Shown: positions 1 to 9,763, counted from the first letter of the stretch. The stretch is DNA of 64,000 nucleotides from JAEUIG01 sp046349775 (GCA_046349775.1 JAXMBS010000013.1:1-64000), one strand, 5' to 3'. Translations and numbers: made by a program. Notes: generated by a model not told the origin, from the sequence alone.

Positions 1-125
1 GTTGAGTGCTTGGTCGTTGAGTGCTTGGTCGTTGAGTGCTTGGTCAGTTCGTGACTGGTGAGCTGGGAGTGATCGACTCTTCACCAAACACCAAACGACC
101 AAACACCTCCTTCAACCAAACAACT
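1..125. repeat. Tandem 15-mer and facing GGTGTTTGGT-type repeat
   Basis: Positions 1-45 hold three exact copies of the 15-mer gttgagtgcttggtc, cut by the window edge. Positions 80-120 carry caccaaacaccaaacgacc, which reads on the other strand as a degenerate version of the same word. The block is therefore an imperfect inverted repeat. It lies just beyond the stop codon of groES and may act as its 3' structure. The same word family recurs at 6911-6944, 8319-8350 and 40841-40938. Confidence 0.85.
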
Positions 126-132
126 CCGCCAT

Positions 133-444
133 CTAGTAGGTGGCGAGAATGTCACTCTCCCGCAGCAGCAGCAGTTCTTCGTCGCCGACCTTGATCTCGT
201 CGCCGGCGTACGAGCTGAAGATCACGCGGTCCCCTTCCTTCACGGACAGGGCGACCTTCTTGCCGTCGTCGCGGGTGTGACCGTCGCCGACGGCGACGAC
301 TTCACCCTTCTGCGGCTTGTCCTTGGCGGTGTCCGGGAGCACGATGCCGCCGGCGGTCTTGTCGGCAGCCAGCTGGCGCCGGAGGACGACCTTGTCGCCG
401 AGGGGGACGATACGGTTGCTGCCGGATTTCGCTTTCTTGGCCAT
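133..444 (-). CDS. groES: GroES co-chaperonin
   Basis: Encodes a 103-residue co-chaperonin 10, the lid of the GroEL folding chamber in the cytoplasm. The start is the ATG of MAKKAKSG at 444; upstream in-frame codons are leader sequence and do not resemble the family. The family core is clear: IVPLGDKVVLRR, then the mobile loop AADKTAGGIVLPD, then KPQKGEVVAVGDG, and a typical end with VGDEELLLLRESDILA. Length is normal for the family. No groEL follows within the window; the gene ends 132 bases from the left edge. The leader at 448-480 is itself a repeat-like word. Confidence 0.97.
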   Translation of the reverse strand: MAKKAKSGSNRIVPLGDKVVLRRQLAADKTAGGIVLPDTAKDKPQKGEVVAVGDGHTRDDGKKVALSVKEGDRVIFSSYAGDEIKVGDEELLLLRESDILATY

Positions 445-937
445 GGTGAGTCGTAAATCGTGAGTGGTGACTAGTGATTCCCGGTTGGGTTGGAAGCAAC
501 GCTTTGAGGACGGCCGGTCAACAGCATGGGCGCAGTTCCCGGTGCTCAGTCGGAATGCGAACGGCATGCCGGAACCACGCGAGCGACGCAAGCTGTTTCA
601 GGAAAAGGAATTCCGAAACTCGGGCAGGATCGCTCCCGCGCAAGAATGGCGGGAAGCGCGGTGGTCGGGAGATGCAGTCTGCCATGTTGGCAGGGCCGAA
701 GAGAGGTTAGAGGTAAGACTTCAGACGTACGTGAAGACGACTGAAGCGAGATCTCAGACGGCACGATCGTTGGGTTCGCTGAAATCGCTGCGAATGATTG
801 GGGCGTCCTGTGTCGACTTCCGGGAGTCGGCCTCTTGGCTGTGGTGAACTCGGTCCGACAATGGAACGAGGTCAGACGTAAGAGGCAAATCACTTACATC
901 TAACGTCTTACCTCTAACCTCTTGACCGCGCTATCCC
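445..937. other. Gene-free stretch with a long inverted repeat
   Basis: No convincing gene is seen; the open frames here lack family resemblance. The stretch holds a repeat-like groES leader (448-480) and an 18-base perfect inverted repeat, agaggttagaggtaagac at 702-719 and its complement at 905-922, which continues imperfectly on the inner side. The 185 bases between the arms show no recognised content. Confidence 0.6.
702..922. repeat. 18-bp perfect inverted repeat (GAGGTTAGAGGT word)
   Basis: Left arm 702-719 and right arm 905-922 are exact reverse complements. Beyond the perfect part the inner flanks (720-732 and 892-904) still match at most positions. The words belong to the GAGGTCAGAGGTC family also seen at 5221-5262, 9881-9920 and 16262-16309. 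Confidence 0.8.
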
Positions 938-1817
938 ATGCCGGCTGTGATGAAGGCTCTCAGGTCGCCCGTTCGGCATCGCTTGTCGTCTCCCCCGGGA
1001 GCGAGAGTGAGCCAGAACACCCCCATTGGACCGCTGCGTCGCGACGACGCCGTCGGACTGCTGCTCGCGCACGCGCATCAGGAAGTTCAAGCCGGCCGCC
1101 TCGCGCCCGCCTGCGCCATTCTCCACCGCGCACTCGACATCGCCCCGGAGTCGCTGCCGGCGCTGTCCGCATTGGTCGATTGCCTCGTCGATCAGCGGCG
1201 CTGGTCGGCGGCAGTCAAGGTGCTCAGGCCAACGCTCGACCTGGCGCGAGCGCGTCAATGATGCCGGCGCGCAGATCGAATTCAGCCAGCGGCTCGCGGC
1301 GGTGATGCTGCAGGCCAATCGCAAGCTGGGTGCCCGCTCGGCGCTGCAGCAGGTGCTCCGCGTCGAACTGGAGTCGCGCGGCGTGCTGTCGGCCACGACG
1401 CTGGTCCTGCTGTCGCGCGCGATGCAGGGGAAGTGGTCAATCGAGCGCCGCTGGCGACTGCTGCGCGGCTCGTCGCGAGTTGCGCGCGGCGAGGAACGTG
1501 TCGCCGTCCTGCGTGCGACCGGGCGCCTGTTCCTCGAAACCAGCGACTTCGGCGCCGCCCTGCGCGCGTTCGACGAAGCCGCGCGCGTTTCCGAGCGTCT
1601 CAAGTTCCCGCCGGCCCGCCGCGCCGCAGCGCTGAGCGACCAGGGCCTCGCCCTCGTCAAAGCCGGCCGCTACAAGGCCGCAGTCGGCGTGCTCCGTCGC
1701 GCCGCCCGGCTCCACGCCAAAGTCGGCAACACCTTCTGGGCCCGCAAGCTCGCGCGGCTGGCGAATCGCGCCCTGCGGGCACAGCGCCGCCTCGACGAAA
1801 TCGCCGAGCGGAACTGA
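938..1817 (+). pseudogene. TPR-repeat protein, frame interrupted
   Basis: The ATG at 938 opens a frame with TPR-like helices (a stretch around DDAVGLLLAHAHQEVQAG) that stops at 1261. The same protein continues one frame over from about 1250 (RERVNDAGAQIEFSQRL) to the stop at 1817, with further TPR character such as FGAALRAFDEAARVSE and GRYKAAVGVLRRAARL. Joined, it would be about 290 residues. TPR proteins act as protein-binding scaffolds; no partner is evident. A single-base indel near 1240-1256 explains the break, either a real mutation or a sequence error. Confidence 0.7.
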
Positions 1818-1846
1818 AGCAGTTGATTGTTGTTCGACTTCCGGCG

Positions 1847-2422
1847 TCAGATGACCGACGCTCGACTCAGGTCGGTGAATGGAAAAACACCTTCGAGCTT
1901 GAGCAAGCCGACCAGGTCTTCAACTTTCTTGCTACGCCACGCATCAAGCTCCGCTTGGGTGATGCCGAGACAAAGCAGCAAGCTTGCGGGACAGTCCTTG
2001 ACGGTGAACTTGGCGTACGTAATGAACGCGAATGCCGAGATTGTGGCGCCCTTCGGCAGGGCAGGGCCGATATCCATAGTCGCAAACGGATTGAGCCGCG
2101 CGTCTCTGGTATAGCGCGCTAGATTACTGAGGAGCGTCGGTGCGCCGGGCCAATGGTCGAGCGAGGGCAGACACAGCATCAGCTCATACCAACCGTCGTC
2201 GTTCTTAATCTGCTGGTCGTCGCCGATCAGGTCATTGGTGACGAGGACGATTCCGGCCACATGGTGCTCAAAGGCAATGACATCGGCGCCACCGCCCAGG
2301 TAAAACGGTACGGGCGCATGGAAGCAGCCGCCTCGCGGCTCGCCGAGTATTGGCCGCATCGCGTCAACGCGCGCATCCCACCATTCCTGCCAGTTGTCGT
2401 CTCGTTGAACGCCGGGAGTCAC
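1847..2422 (-). CDS. SUFU (suppressor of fused) domain protein
   Basis: A 191-residue protein matching the bacterial SUFU-domain pattern: WEWWDAR-like start, a GGGADVIAF segment, VTNDLIGDD, YELMLCLP, a WP motif, LSNLARYTRDA, then a C-terminal ELDAWRSK helix. In bacteria this fold is often an immunity protein of polymorphic toxin systems, but no toxin gene is adjacent. The start is GTG at 2422, supported by an AAGGAG ribosome binding site six bases upstream. Family assignment is by recognised motifs; the biological role is inference. Confidence 0.75.
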   Translation of the reverse strand: MTPGVQRDDNWQEWWDARVDAMRPILGEPRGGCFHAPVPFYLGGGADVIAFEHHVAGIVLVTNDLIGDDQQIKNDDGWYELMLCLPSLDHWPGAPTLLSNLARYTRDARLNPFATMDIGPALPKGATISAFAFITYAKFTVKDCPASLLLCLGITQAELDAWRSKKVEDLVGLLKLEGVFPFTDLSRASVI

Positions 2423-2493
2423 GACAGTCTCCTTGGCAAAACGACACTTCAGTTGTCAGGCATGAGACGCGAAGCAGGAGCTTCAGGGCAGGG

Positions 2494-2518
2494 CGTTCCC
2501 GAATGAAATTCGGGAACG
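2494..2518. terminator. Perfect 11-bp hairpin between rlmN and the SUFU gene
   Basis: The 11-base arm cgttcccgaat (2494-2504) and its exact complement (2508-2518) enclose a three-base loop. It lies 3' of rlmN and 5' of the SUFU gene on the transcribed minus strand. There is no T-run, so intrinsic termination is uncertain. Confidence 0.5.
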
Positions 2519-2533
2519 AGGATGTCGCTGCCC

Positions 2534-2590
2534 ACTCGACGTCCCACTCCTTCGCTACCCACTACCAACTATCCACTACCCACTTCTTTC
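2534..2590. repeat. CACTACCCACTACC word repeat overlapping the rlmN stop
   Basis: Degenerate copies of ctacccacta run through 2550-2585. The repeat crosses the rlmN stop codon, so the last residues of RlmN (EVGSG) are encoded by repeat sequence. Confidence 0.6.
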
Positions 2591-3663
2591 AGCCGCAATT
2601 GCCCGCAGGCCGCATCAATATCGGCCCCTTTGCGCTTCCGCACCGTGGCATTGATCCCGCGCTCGGTCAGGATCCGCACGAACTCCTCCGTCCGCGGCGC
2701 CGACGACCCCTGAATCGCCAGCGGCTCGACCGGATTCATCGGAATCACGTTCACATGCGCGTTCCGCCCGCGCAGCAGCTGCGCCAGCTCATGCGCCTGC
2801 GCGGGCTCGTCGTTAATTCCGCTCAGCAGCACATACTCATACGTCACGCGCCGTCCGGTCTTCTCAAAGTACGCATCCGCCGCTGCCAGGATCGCCTCCA
2901 CGCCGGTGCTCTTGTTCACCGGAACGATCTGCGTGCGGAGCGCATCGTTCGGAGCATGCAGCGACACGGCCAGATGGTACGGGACGCCCGTCTCGGCGAA
3001 CTCCGCCATCTTCTCCGGCAGACCAACGGTCGAAACCGTAATCCGCCGCGCGCCCAGACCCATGCCCCCCTTCTCATTGAGCGTCGCCAGCGCCGGCAGC
3101 AGGTTGCGCAGGTTCGCCAGCGGCTCGCCCATCCCCATCACGACGACATTCGTGATGCGTTCATCCGGCGCGAGCAGCCGATCGAGCCGCAGAATCTGTT
3201 CCAGGATTTCGCCGGTCGACAGATTGCGCTTCACCCCCAGCAACCCGCTGGCGCAAAACACACACCCCATCGCGCAGCCGACCTGTGTGCTGATGCAGAC
3301 GGTGACGCGGTCCGGCTCGCGCATCAGCACGCACTCGAGACTCTCGCCGTCATCCAGCTTGAGCAGCAGCTTCTCGGTCCGATCTTTGGCGACCTGGTGC
3401 CGGGCGATCTTTGTCCCCAACAGCCGGAAACCGGCAGCCAGCTGCCGCCGCAGCTCGGCGGGGAGGTCGTGCATATCGTCGAAAGACGTCACCCGTTTGC
3501 CGAAGATCCACTTGCGGATCTGGTCAGCGCGATAGGCCGGATATCCCCGCTCGGCGCACCATGCGGCGAGTTGGTCGCGGGAGAGGCCGGCGATCAGCGG
3601 CAGCTGCTCGGCGGCATCGGGCGGGGCAGGGGATTCGAGATCGGCAACGGGAAGCGGAGTCAT
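2569..3663 (-). CDS. rlmN: 23S rRNA (adenine(2503)-C(2))-methyltransferase
   Basis: A 364-residue radical-SAM methyltransferase that methylates A2503 of 23S rRNA and A37 of some tRNAs. The iron-sulfur motif CX3CX2C is at residues 130, 134 and 137 (VGCAMGCVFCASG). The methyl-carrying cysteine near the C-terminus is C353 in DAACGQL. The N-terminal RlmN domain (YRADQIRKWIF) and the GMGEPL SAM-binding motif are present. Length is normal. The ATG at 3663 gives a natural start. It sits alone, transcribed away from the small membrane protein at 3933. Confidence 0.97.
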   Translation of the reverse strand: MTPLPVADLESPAPPDAAEQLPLIAGLSRDQLAAWCAERGYPAYRADQIRKWIFGKRVTSFDDMHDLPAELRRQLAAGFRLLGTKIARHQVAKDRTEKLLLKLDDGESLECVLMREPDRVTVCISTQVGCAMGCVFCASGLLGVKRNLSTGEILEQILRLDRLLAPDERITNVVVMGMGEPLANLRNLLPALATLNEKGGMGLGARRITVSTVGLPEKMAEFAETGVPYHLAVSLHAPNDALRTQIVPVNKSTGVEAILAAADAYFEKTGRRVTYEYVLLSGINDEPAQAHELAQLLRGRNAHVNVIPMNPVEPLAIQGSSAPRTEEFVRILTERGINATVRKRKGADIDAACGQLRLKEVGSG

Positions 3664-3932
3664 AGTCGTGGTTCACATCTTATACGTGCGCAGGGGGGAA
3701 CCGAAGTCGGAGGGGGCGTGCGTGCCTCAAGTTATTGCGGGCGTGAGGCTTGAGTGTTCACGAACCTGCAGGAGTGAGCTGGAAGCGCGACGGCGACGGC
3801 AGGAACCGGGGGGCACAGAGTTTGCGCAATCGGAAAAACCGTCAAAATCGATGCAGTCCGGCGCTGCCCACGGCCGATACCCGAATGGGACGATTCCCTT
3901 TTCGGCGGTCGCAGAACGGAGGCGACACGACC

Positions 3933-4310
3933 ATGCGCAGACCGGTCCGCAGCGTCCAGTGGAAGACGCTTGTCCGGCGCCCCGTTGTGCAGGCGGCGTT
4001 GGTGCTGCTGATCGGGGCGTGTCTGTGGACGCTTTCCGGCCGTCGTGACCGGGCTGTCGAGAACGCCTCAGTTGCCGATCAGGACGACGACAGCGCGGAA
4101 GCGACGGCGCCGAGGATTCGGACTGGCACTCCTCTGCGACGACTGCCGCAGCGGAAGTTGCCAACTGTGGCCGCGGACGAACGTGCGGTGCAAGCGGACT
4201 TTGAGACGAGTCGGACGTCCCCGGAACCTGCCGTGCATGCGGCGGGATTCACGGCCGAAGTGTCCGCGAACACGCCAGTGTGGCTGACTGGAAAAATCGA
4301 ATACGAATAG
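3933..4310 (+). CDS. Small single-pass membrane protein, unknown
   Basis: A 125-residue protein not recognised. A basic N-terminus (MRRPVRSVQWKTLVRR) precedes one membrane segment at about residues 17-36 (VVQAALVLLIGACLWTLSG), then an acidic and basic low-complexity outer part. The ATG at 3933 follows a GGAGG ribosome binding site; the longer frame starting at 3750 lacks one. It lies 95 bases before the ExeA-like ATPase on the same strand, so co-transcription is plausible. Confidence 0.55.
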   Translation: MRRPVRSVQWKTLVRRPVVQAALVLLIGACLWTLSGRRDRAVENASVADQDDDSAEATAPRIRTGTPLRRLPQRKLPTVAADERAVQADFETSRTSPEPAVHAAGFTAEVSANTPVWLTGKIEYE

Positions 4311-4405
4311 CAGCGGGATCGCCGGTGCAAGACTGCGTGTGCGTCACACGGAGCCGGTGCAGCGCCGACGGAAGAGCGAGTCCAAAGCTTTAGAATGATC
4401 CCGCG

Positions 4406-5218
4406 ATGCACGAAGTTCATTGGCGCCTCTCGCGACCGGCGTTTGAATGCGACGCAGACAGCGCATTCTATTTTTCGAGCGCCACGCACGAAGGCGCGCT
4501 GCTGAAACTGCGGTACGTGATCGAGCATCACAAGGGAGTCGGGTTGCTCATCGGCGGACACGGAGCGGGAAAGTCGTACCTGACGCAGCGGCTGATTCAC
4601 GAGTTGGGGCACGAGCGGTTTCACTTCTCTCGAATCGTGTACCCGGCGCCGGATGCAGAGTCCCTGCTGAGAGACATCGGCGTCCGGCTGGGTGCTGAGC
4701 GTGAAGCGCACGCCGGCGAGGGCCTGGACGGCGTCCTGCGGGCGACAGAGCGGCGGCTGAGGCAATTGACGTCGTCGACGCGCTATCCGGTGCTGATGAT
4801 TGATGAAGCGCACGTGCTGAACGCCGAGCAGCTGCAGATGCTGCAACTGTTGCTGAACCTGGACGACGGGGTCGGCATCCGCATGTCGCTGGTCCTGGTG
4901 GGTCACGTGGAGCTGTTGCCGCGCGTCCAGCGCGTGGGAGGGCTCGATTCGCGCGTGGCCGCCCGTTGCGCACTCTCGTCGCTCACGACCGAGGAGACTG
5001 CGGACTATGTGCGGCACCGGCTGCAGGTGGCCGGCCGTCCGACCTGCCCGTTCAATCCGGCGGCACTGGCGACCATCGCGGAGCTGTCGCAGGGGCTGCC
5101 GCGGCGGATCAACCAGATGTGCGACCTGTCGCTGCTGATCGGCTTTGCGGACAAGCTGCGGGAATTGTCGCCGGTGGACGTGGAAGCGGCGGCGGCGGAG
5201 CTGGCCGGGGCGGCTTGA
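4406..5218 (+). CDS. ExeA/GspA-like AAA ATPase
   Basis: A 270-residue P-loop ATPase of the ExeA/TniB-like AAA group. The N-terminus (FECDADSAFYFSSATHEGAL) matches the ExeA opening where a protein substrate region precedes the ATPase. Walker A is GGHGAGKS at residues 50-57 and Walker B is VLMIDEAH at about 129-136. The C-terminal winged lid ends with GLPRRINQMCDLSLL, typical of the family. In type II secretion ExeA helps assemble the secretin; planctomycetes carry several orphan copies. No ExeB or secretin gene is adjacent, so the role here is open. Confidence 0.85.
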   Translation: MHEVHWRLSRPAFECDADSAFYFSSATHEGALLKLRYVIEHHKGVGLLIGGHGAGKSYLTQRLIHELGHERFHFSRIVYPAPDAESLLRDIGVRLGAEREAHAGEGLDGVLRATERRLRQLTSSTRYPVLMIDEAHVLNAEQLQMLQLLLNLDDGVGIRMSLVLVGHVELLPRVQRVGGLDSRVAARCALSSLTTEETADYVRHRLQVAGRPTCPFNPAALATIAELSQGLPRRINQMCDLSLLIGFADKLRELSPVDVEAAAAELAGAA

Positions 5219-5536
5219 ATGGAGAGGTCAGAGGCCGGATGTCAGAGGTCAGTGTCTCTGGTTGCTGGTCGGTTTTCGTTTGGTGGGCATCAGCTGTGAT
5301 TGATCGCGTTGGCGCACGAGCGGCTCGGCGGGAGCTTCGCCCTCCCGTGGGTGCGTTGCGAGCACTGTTCGGGCCAGAATCGGTCTTGAGTCGATCCCGG
5401 CCCGCGTGCTATTAGGGCCTCCCCGATTGTTCCGGCGGATTTCGCCGCTGGGAATCTCCCACTCTTCAGACGGACTTTGTCCGGCCCGTTCCCTGCACCG
5501 GTCCCGGCACTTCCCGGCGACCCGGAGGCGCTCTGC
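5219..5536. other. Gene-free stretch rich in repeat words
   Basis: Holds a GAGGTCAGAGG word block (5221-5262), a GGTCGTTTGG-type block (5261-5287) and a small palindrome CGGGAG-loop-CTCCCG at 5329-5347, a form that looks like a recurrent intergenic element. No gene is supported. The ribosome binding site of the next gene (GGAGG at 5524) closes the stretch. Confidence 0.6.
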
Positions 5537-7093
5537 ATGCGCACATTGGCCGCCATAGCTCTAGTTTTCACGGTTGCGGCGTGGCCGCACTGCGTCTGGG
5601 CTCAGCCGTCACAGTTTCCGTATGAAGCCGAAGTGCGCGGAGATGACGTCAATGTGCGCAGCGGACCAAGTCTGAAGAACTACGAGACCGGCAAACTGAA
5701 CCAGGGGGATCGGGTCACGGTCATTCGTCATGATCCCGGGGGCTGGTTCGCGATCGCACCGCCGCCAGGGAGCTTCAGTTGGGTCGATGCGAGCCACGTC
5801 CAGAAGGCCGACGCGCGGAGCGGTGTGGTACGGGTGCCGGACGATCCCAATGGCGGACGGGGCCAGGCTTTCGTGCACGTCGGCAGCGCGTTGTCCGATG
5901 ATGTTTCGATGTATAGCCCCGTCCGGCTCGAAGACGGCGATCAAGTCGAAATCCTGGGAGAGAAAACGTTAACTCTCGAGCGCGGGCCGGTGCTGATGTA
6001 TCAGATCAAACCGCCCGCGGAGGAATTCCGGTGGGTGAAAGGGGACTTTATCGTGCCGCTGGGGGCTGCCGAGCGCGGACCGAATAACAGCGATCCATTC
6101 GCCGTGCCTAGGGAAGCCGAAGCGGCCGGACGTCAATCCGCAGGCATTTGCAGAGACGCCGCGCAGCACTGACGCACGTCGAACCGGCGCTGAGCCAACG
6201 GTGCCGGTTGCGCGCTGTCGGGAGACCTTGACGTCCTGGACGGGCAATTGAAAGAGATGCTGGCCAAGGGGCCGGAGCAGTGGCGACTGGAGGAATTCGA
6301 GCAGCACCTGCAACAGATGTTACCAATGAGCGACCCGGTCAATCGGGCGCTGATCCGACAACGACTGGCGACAATCGCCACCCGCAAGCGGGCGCGCGAC
6401 GACTACCTCGACTTTGTGCGTCTCACCGGCGAAACGACCCAACGCGAGCAACAGTTGCAGGCGATGCAGTTGGGCGGATTGCCGGCGCGGCAAGCCGGCT
6501 ATCCACAGGTGCAGTTGCAGACGCCGCAGCCCATTCCTGACGGCGCGCCGACATCGGCGTCGATGTCAGGTGAAACGCCTGGCGCCACAGACCGGCAGGG
6601 ACCGCGACTGGCACCGATTCCCGACCGTGCCGTGCCGGCTTCTCCGGGGGGACCGGTCCTGCCCCGGTTTGACGGTGCGGGGATCGTGCAGCGCAGCGGC
6701 AATCCCCTGGGAACCGTGCCGCCGTATGTGCTGATCGCTCCCAACGGCAAGCTGCTGTCGTTTCTGGAGCCGGCCGCAGGGACGGACCTGGCGCCGTATG
6801 TCGGTCAGTCGGTAGGCGTGATCGGCAAGCGATCATTCGACGGCCGGTTGCAATCGGATCGGATCGTCGTGAAGCGGTTGCAGCCGGTGCAGTTGGCGCT
6901 GAAGGGCGGGGTGGTCTGGTGCTTGGTCGTTTGGTGCTTTGGGGATTGGCGAGCGGTGTTCAGGGATGGACCGGGGACGGCTGCGGGCCGCCATTCTCCT
7001 TTTCGCTGCCGGGGGTGTGGAACCACCACCAGTAGGCGATCATCAGCAGCGTCAGCACGAACGCGCCGGCGACGAAGACAGCCGGGAAATTGA
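5537..7093 (+). pseudogene. Secreted SH3b-domain protein, frame interrupted
   Basis: The ATG at 5537 follows a GGAGG site eight bases upstream. It encodes a signal peptide (residues 1-22, ending VWA) and a bacterial SH3 domain (GDDVNVRSGPSLKNYETG). The frame stops at 6172, yet the protein continues: from about 6108 to 6210 one frame over (RPDVNPQAFAETPR), then back in the first frame from about 6212 (LSGDLDVLDGQL) through a glutamine-rich coiled part and a second SH3b-like beta region. Two compensating indels explain this. The end reads into a GGTCGTTTGG repeat at 6911-6944 and overlaps the convergent permease gene, so the true stop is uncertain. Confidence 0.65.
6911..6944. repeat. GGTCGTTTGGTGCTTTGG word repeat
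   Basis: Tandem degenerate copies of ggtgcttggtcgtt lie between two convergent genes. As read, they are translated at the end of the SH3b frame as VVWCLVVWCFG. Confidence 0.7.
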
Positions 7094-8314
7094 CAACAGC
7101 GTTTCCTTCGGCGTTGGTTGACGTGCACAACTGGATGAGCGGCTGGCTCAGCAGCAGCCCCACTGGCATTGCGACTCCCAGGGTGAGGAAGGCAAACAGG
7201 TTCTGCACGCTGTTGCGCAGATCGGGGGGGCATTCGGCGTCCAGATACAACTGGATGACGATGACCAGGCAGACATGGCAGATACCGTGCAGCGCAATGC
7301 CGGCCAGAATCCAGTTGTAGTTGGCGCCGCTGGCGAAGATGAGATAACGGGCGAGCCACGCCGCTATGCCGAGGCCGAAGGTGGCCTTCAGGCCGAAGCG
7401 TCGCAGAATGAACGACAGCAGCAGCAGAGTCGGGGGCTCCGAAATCTGGCCGATCGTCATCACGGCCGGAATCCAGTCCTGCCGGAATCCGTAGTCCTTG
7501 AGCAGCGGCGGGACGGCGAGGTTGTACAACGGGATCACCAGCGCCAACGCGAAGCTGGCGACGATGAGCTGGCCGAACGACCGCTTGCGGAACATCGTCA
7601 GGACTTGCAGCGGGGCGGCGCGCGCCTGTGCCGTGCGCGCCGGCGGCGTGTGCGGCAGGAAGATGCAGAACGTGCTCAGCGTGAATGACATGAGTGCCGC
7701 AATGCGGAAGGCATCCCGGCTGGACGCCGCCGGCAGCCAGTGAAAAACGGCCTGCGCCGAGTCCAGCGCGGGAACCCAATTCGGCCGGTGCGCGCGGATC
7801 CAGGCGTCGACATCGCCGCGTTCGAGCCAGAAGGAGAGGCCGATACCGGCGAGGACCCAGCCGATTGTGCCCCACACCCGCACGCCGCCGAATTGCTGCT
7901 TGGGATTCGGCAGGTGGCGGAACGTCAGGGCCGTGGCGAGCGCGACGGTGGGGACGTAGGCCGCGGCGTACAGACCGAACAGCATGAAGATGATGCGATA
8001 GCTGGCGTGAGTTTCGCGGTAGACGTCAACTGCGATGGGAATCGCCAGCAATGTGAGGCCGCCGACGAAGTGCGCGAGGGCCAGATAGCGTTCAGCCGAC
8101 ATCCAGCGGTCGCAGATCTGGCCGACAACGAGCGGCGCGACCCAGAGTCCGATGGCGCCGGTAGCCATGACGGGGCCGACGTCGGCGAGCGGCAACTGGT
8201 TGTCTTCAAAGTACAGCGAGAGATACGTCAGCAGGGTGCCGGTGATGCCCCATTCGAGGAGCCACAGGACTGACAGCCGCCAGCGGAGAGTCCAGCGGAG
8301 GCAGCGCGACTCAT
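6960..8314 (-). pseudogene. MFS permease, nucleoside-symporter-like (copy 2)
   Basis: About 440 residues of a 12-helix major facilitator resembling the NupG-type nucleoside:proton symporter group, with the paired motif VRVWGTIGWVLAG and the C-terminal half opening near SFGQLIVASFALALVIP. The clean frame covers 6960-8195 and extends backward without a start codon. The likely start is the ATG at 8312-8314, which overlaps the stop of the upstream permease as ATGA, but a one-base shift separates it from the main frame near 8295. Substrate is unknown. Apart from that shift the protein looks intact. Confidence 0.7.
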
Positions 8315-9763
8315 AGGCGTGGGTTGGTCGCTTGGTGTCTGGTTGTTTCGTGGCCGTATATCAGAATCGGGTCAGTGTGCGAGTCAGGCAGCGGGGGCGT
8401 CGGCGCCTTCGGATTCGGCGACGCGGGGATCGTCGGGGGCGCTGTGGCCGGGGGATGGAAGAACAGCAGCAGGCAGACGGCGGCGACGGCGCCCATGCCG
8501 GCCGGGACGAGGAACAGCTTGCCGTAGTCGACTCCGCCTTCCCCCGCCGGAAACTGCTTCATCAAGGCCCCCGCCAGGCCGAAATTGCCCACAAACGGCC
8601 CCCAGACCCAGAATCAGAAAGTTGAAAGTCCTGCGCGCGTCGGACCGCGTCCTTCGGGAAAAACTCGTCGATGAAGAGGTACACCGTGGCAAAATAGAAT
8701 GCGTAACAGATGCCGTGCAGAATGTTGATCGAGACAGCGACTGCCGGATGCGGATACAGCGCGTACACCAGGAATCGCGCGACGTGCCCGAGGATGCCGA
8801 AGATCATCGTCTTCCGCCAGCCAAGCCGCTTCAGCGCATAGCCAGGATCGCCATCGTGCCGATCTCCGCTATCTGGCCGATGCTCATCACCGGCATGATC
8901 CATTGACCGGGAATCCCGACCTTGTTTTTGAGGTAGTCGGGCACTTGATTGAAGTAGACCTGGTGGATCGTCGCATCGATAAACGTCACGACGAACAGGA
9001 CGAGCAGAAACGGATTGCGCAGCAGCTTCATCGCCTCCAGCCACGCGAGTTGGTTGCCGGCGTCCGCCGCCGGCTTGGGGGGCGTATTCGGCAAACTCAG
9101 GCTGAACACCGCCAGCACCAACGATGAGATTCCGGCCGCGATGAAGATGTAGCTCCGCGCATCTTGCAGCGCGACGCCGGTCTTGGACGTGCTCAGTGCG
9201 GCACTGAGCCAATCGATGAACGAGACCGATCCGAAGGCGGGAATCTTTGACCAGTCAGCCAAAATAAACACGAACGGCCAGCTCACGGCGATCCAGCCGA
9301 TCGTCCCCCACAACCGCACGGGGCCAAAGTCGTGCTGCGGGTCCTTCAGGTTGGCGAGAAGGCGATCGAATTCGTGATCGAGATCGTCGGCACGTAGAAC
9401 ACACAGTGCAACAGCAGGAGCGAAAAGAATGTCGGAAACGAAGCGGGATGCTCCCTTGTCACCGTGGACCCAGAATAGCCCGAGAATCGCCAGCCCCCGA
9501 CAAAGTGGCTGAACGCGACAAATTTCTCCCGCCGCAAAATTGCGGTCGGCAAACTGCGTCGAGAAAAACATCGCTGTAAATGCCGCGATGTTGAACGCGC
9601 CAAAAATCAGCGCCAACCAGACTCCGTCAAAGCCCAGCTCGGGAATGTACTGAAAGCTCAGCACAACCCAGGACCCCCCGATGATGTACTGGATGAACAT
9701 CATGACTGAGAGCCGGAACTTGATGCCGGCGGTCGCCGAGGGTACGGCGTTGGTGGTCGTCAT
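8311..9763 (-). pseudogene. MFS permease, nucleoside-symporter-like (copy 1), multiply frame-shifted
   Basis: A paralogue of the next gene, starting at the ATG at 9763 (MTTTNAVPSATAGIKF). Family motifs such as VRLWGTIGWIAVSW, YLKNKVGIPGQW and LHGICYAFYFATVYLF are intact but spread over all three frames. I count shifts near 9530, 9500, 9430, 9370, 8838, 8645 and 8600. The C-terminal tail ends in HETTRHQATNPRL, which is encoded by a GGTCGCTTGGTG word repeat. Its TGA overlaps the ATG of the following permease. So many shifts in one otherwise conserved gene suggest either decay or poor local sequence quality. Confidence 0.7.
8319..8350. repeat. GGTCGCTTGGTGTCTGG word repeat in a gene end
   Basis: A member of the GGTGTTTGGT family. 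It encodes the C-terminal tail of the upstream permease and ends at the ATGA junction between the two permease genes. Confidence 0.6.

Noticed and set aside
1..45. Three exact 15-base units as the end of a CRISPR array
   Set aside because: The units are directly adjacent with no spacers, and the same word occurs degenerate in other gaps; no cas gene is present.
464..893. Open frames on both strands between groES and the TPR gene
   Set aside because: They have no ribosome binding site, no family resemblance and cross the inverted repeat.
2569..3753. Long plus-strand frame opposite rlmN
   Set aside because: It is the antisense shadow of a clearly conserved gene, as commonly seen in high-GC DNA.
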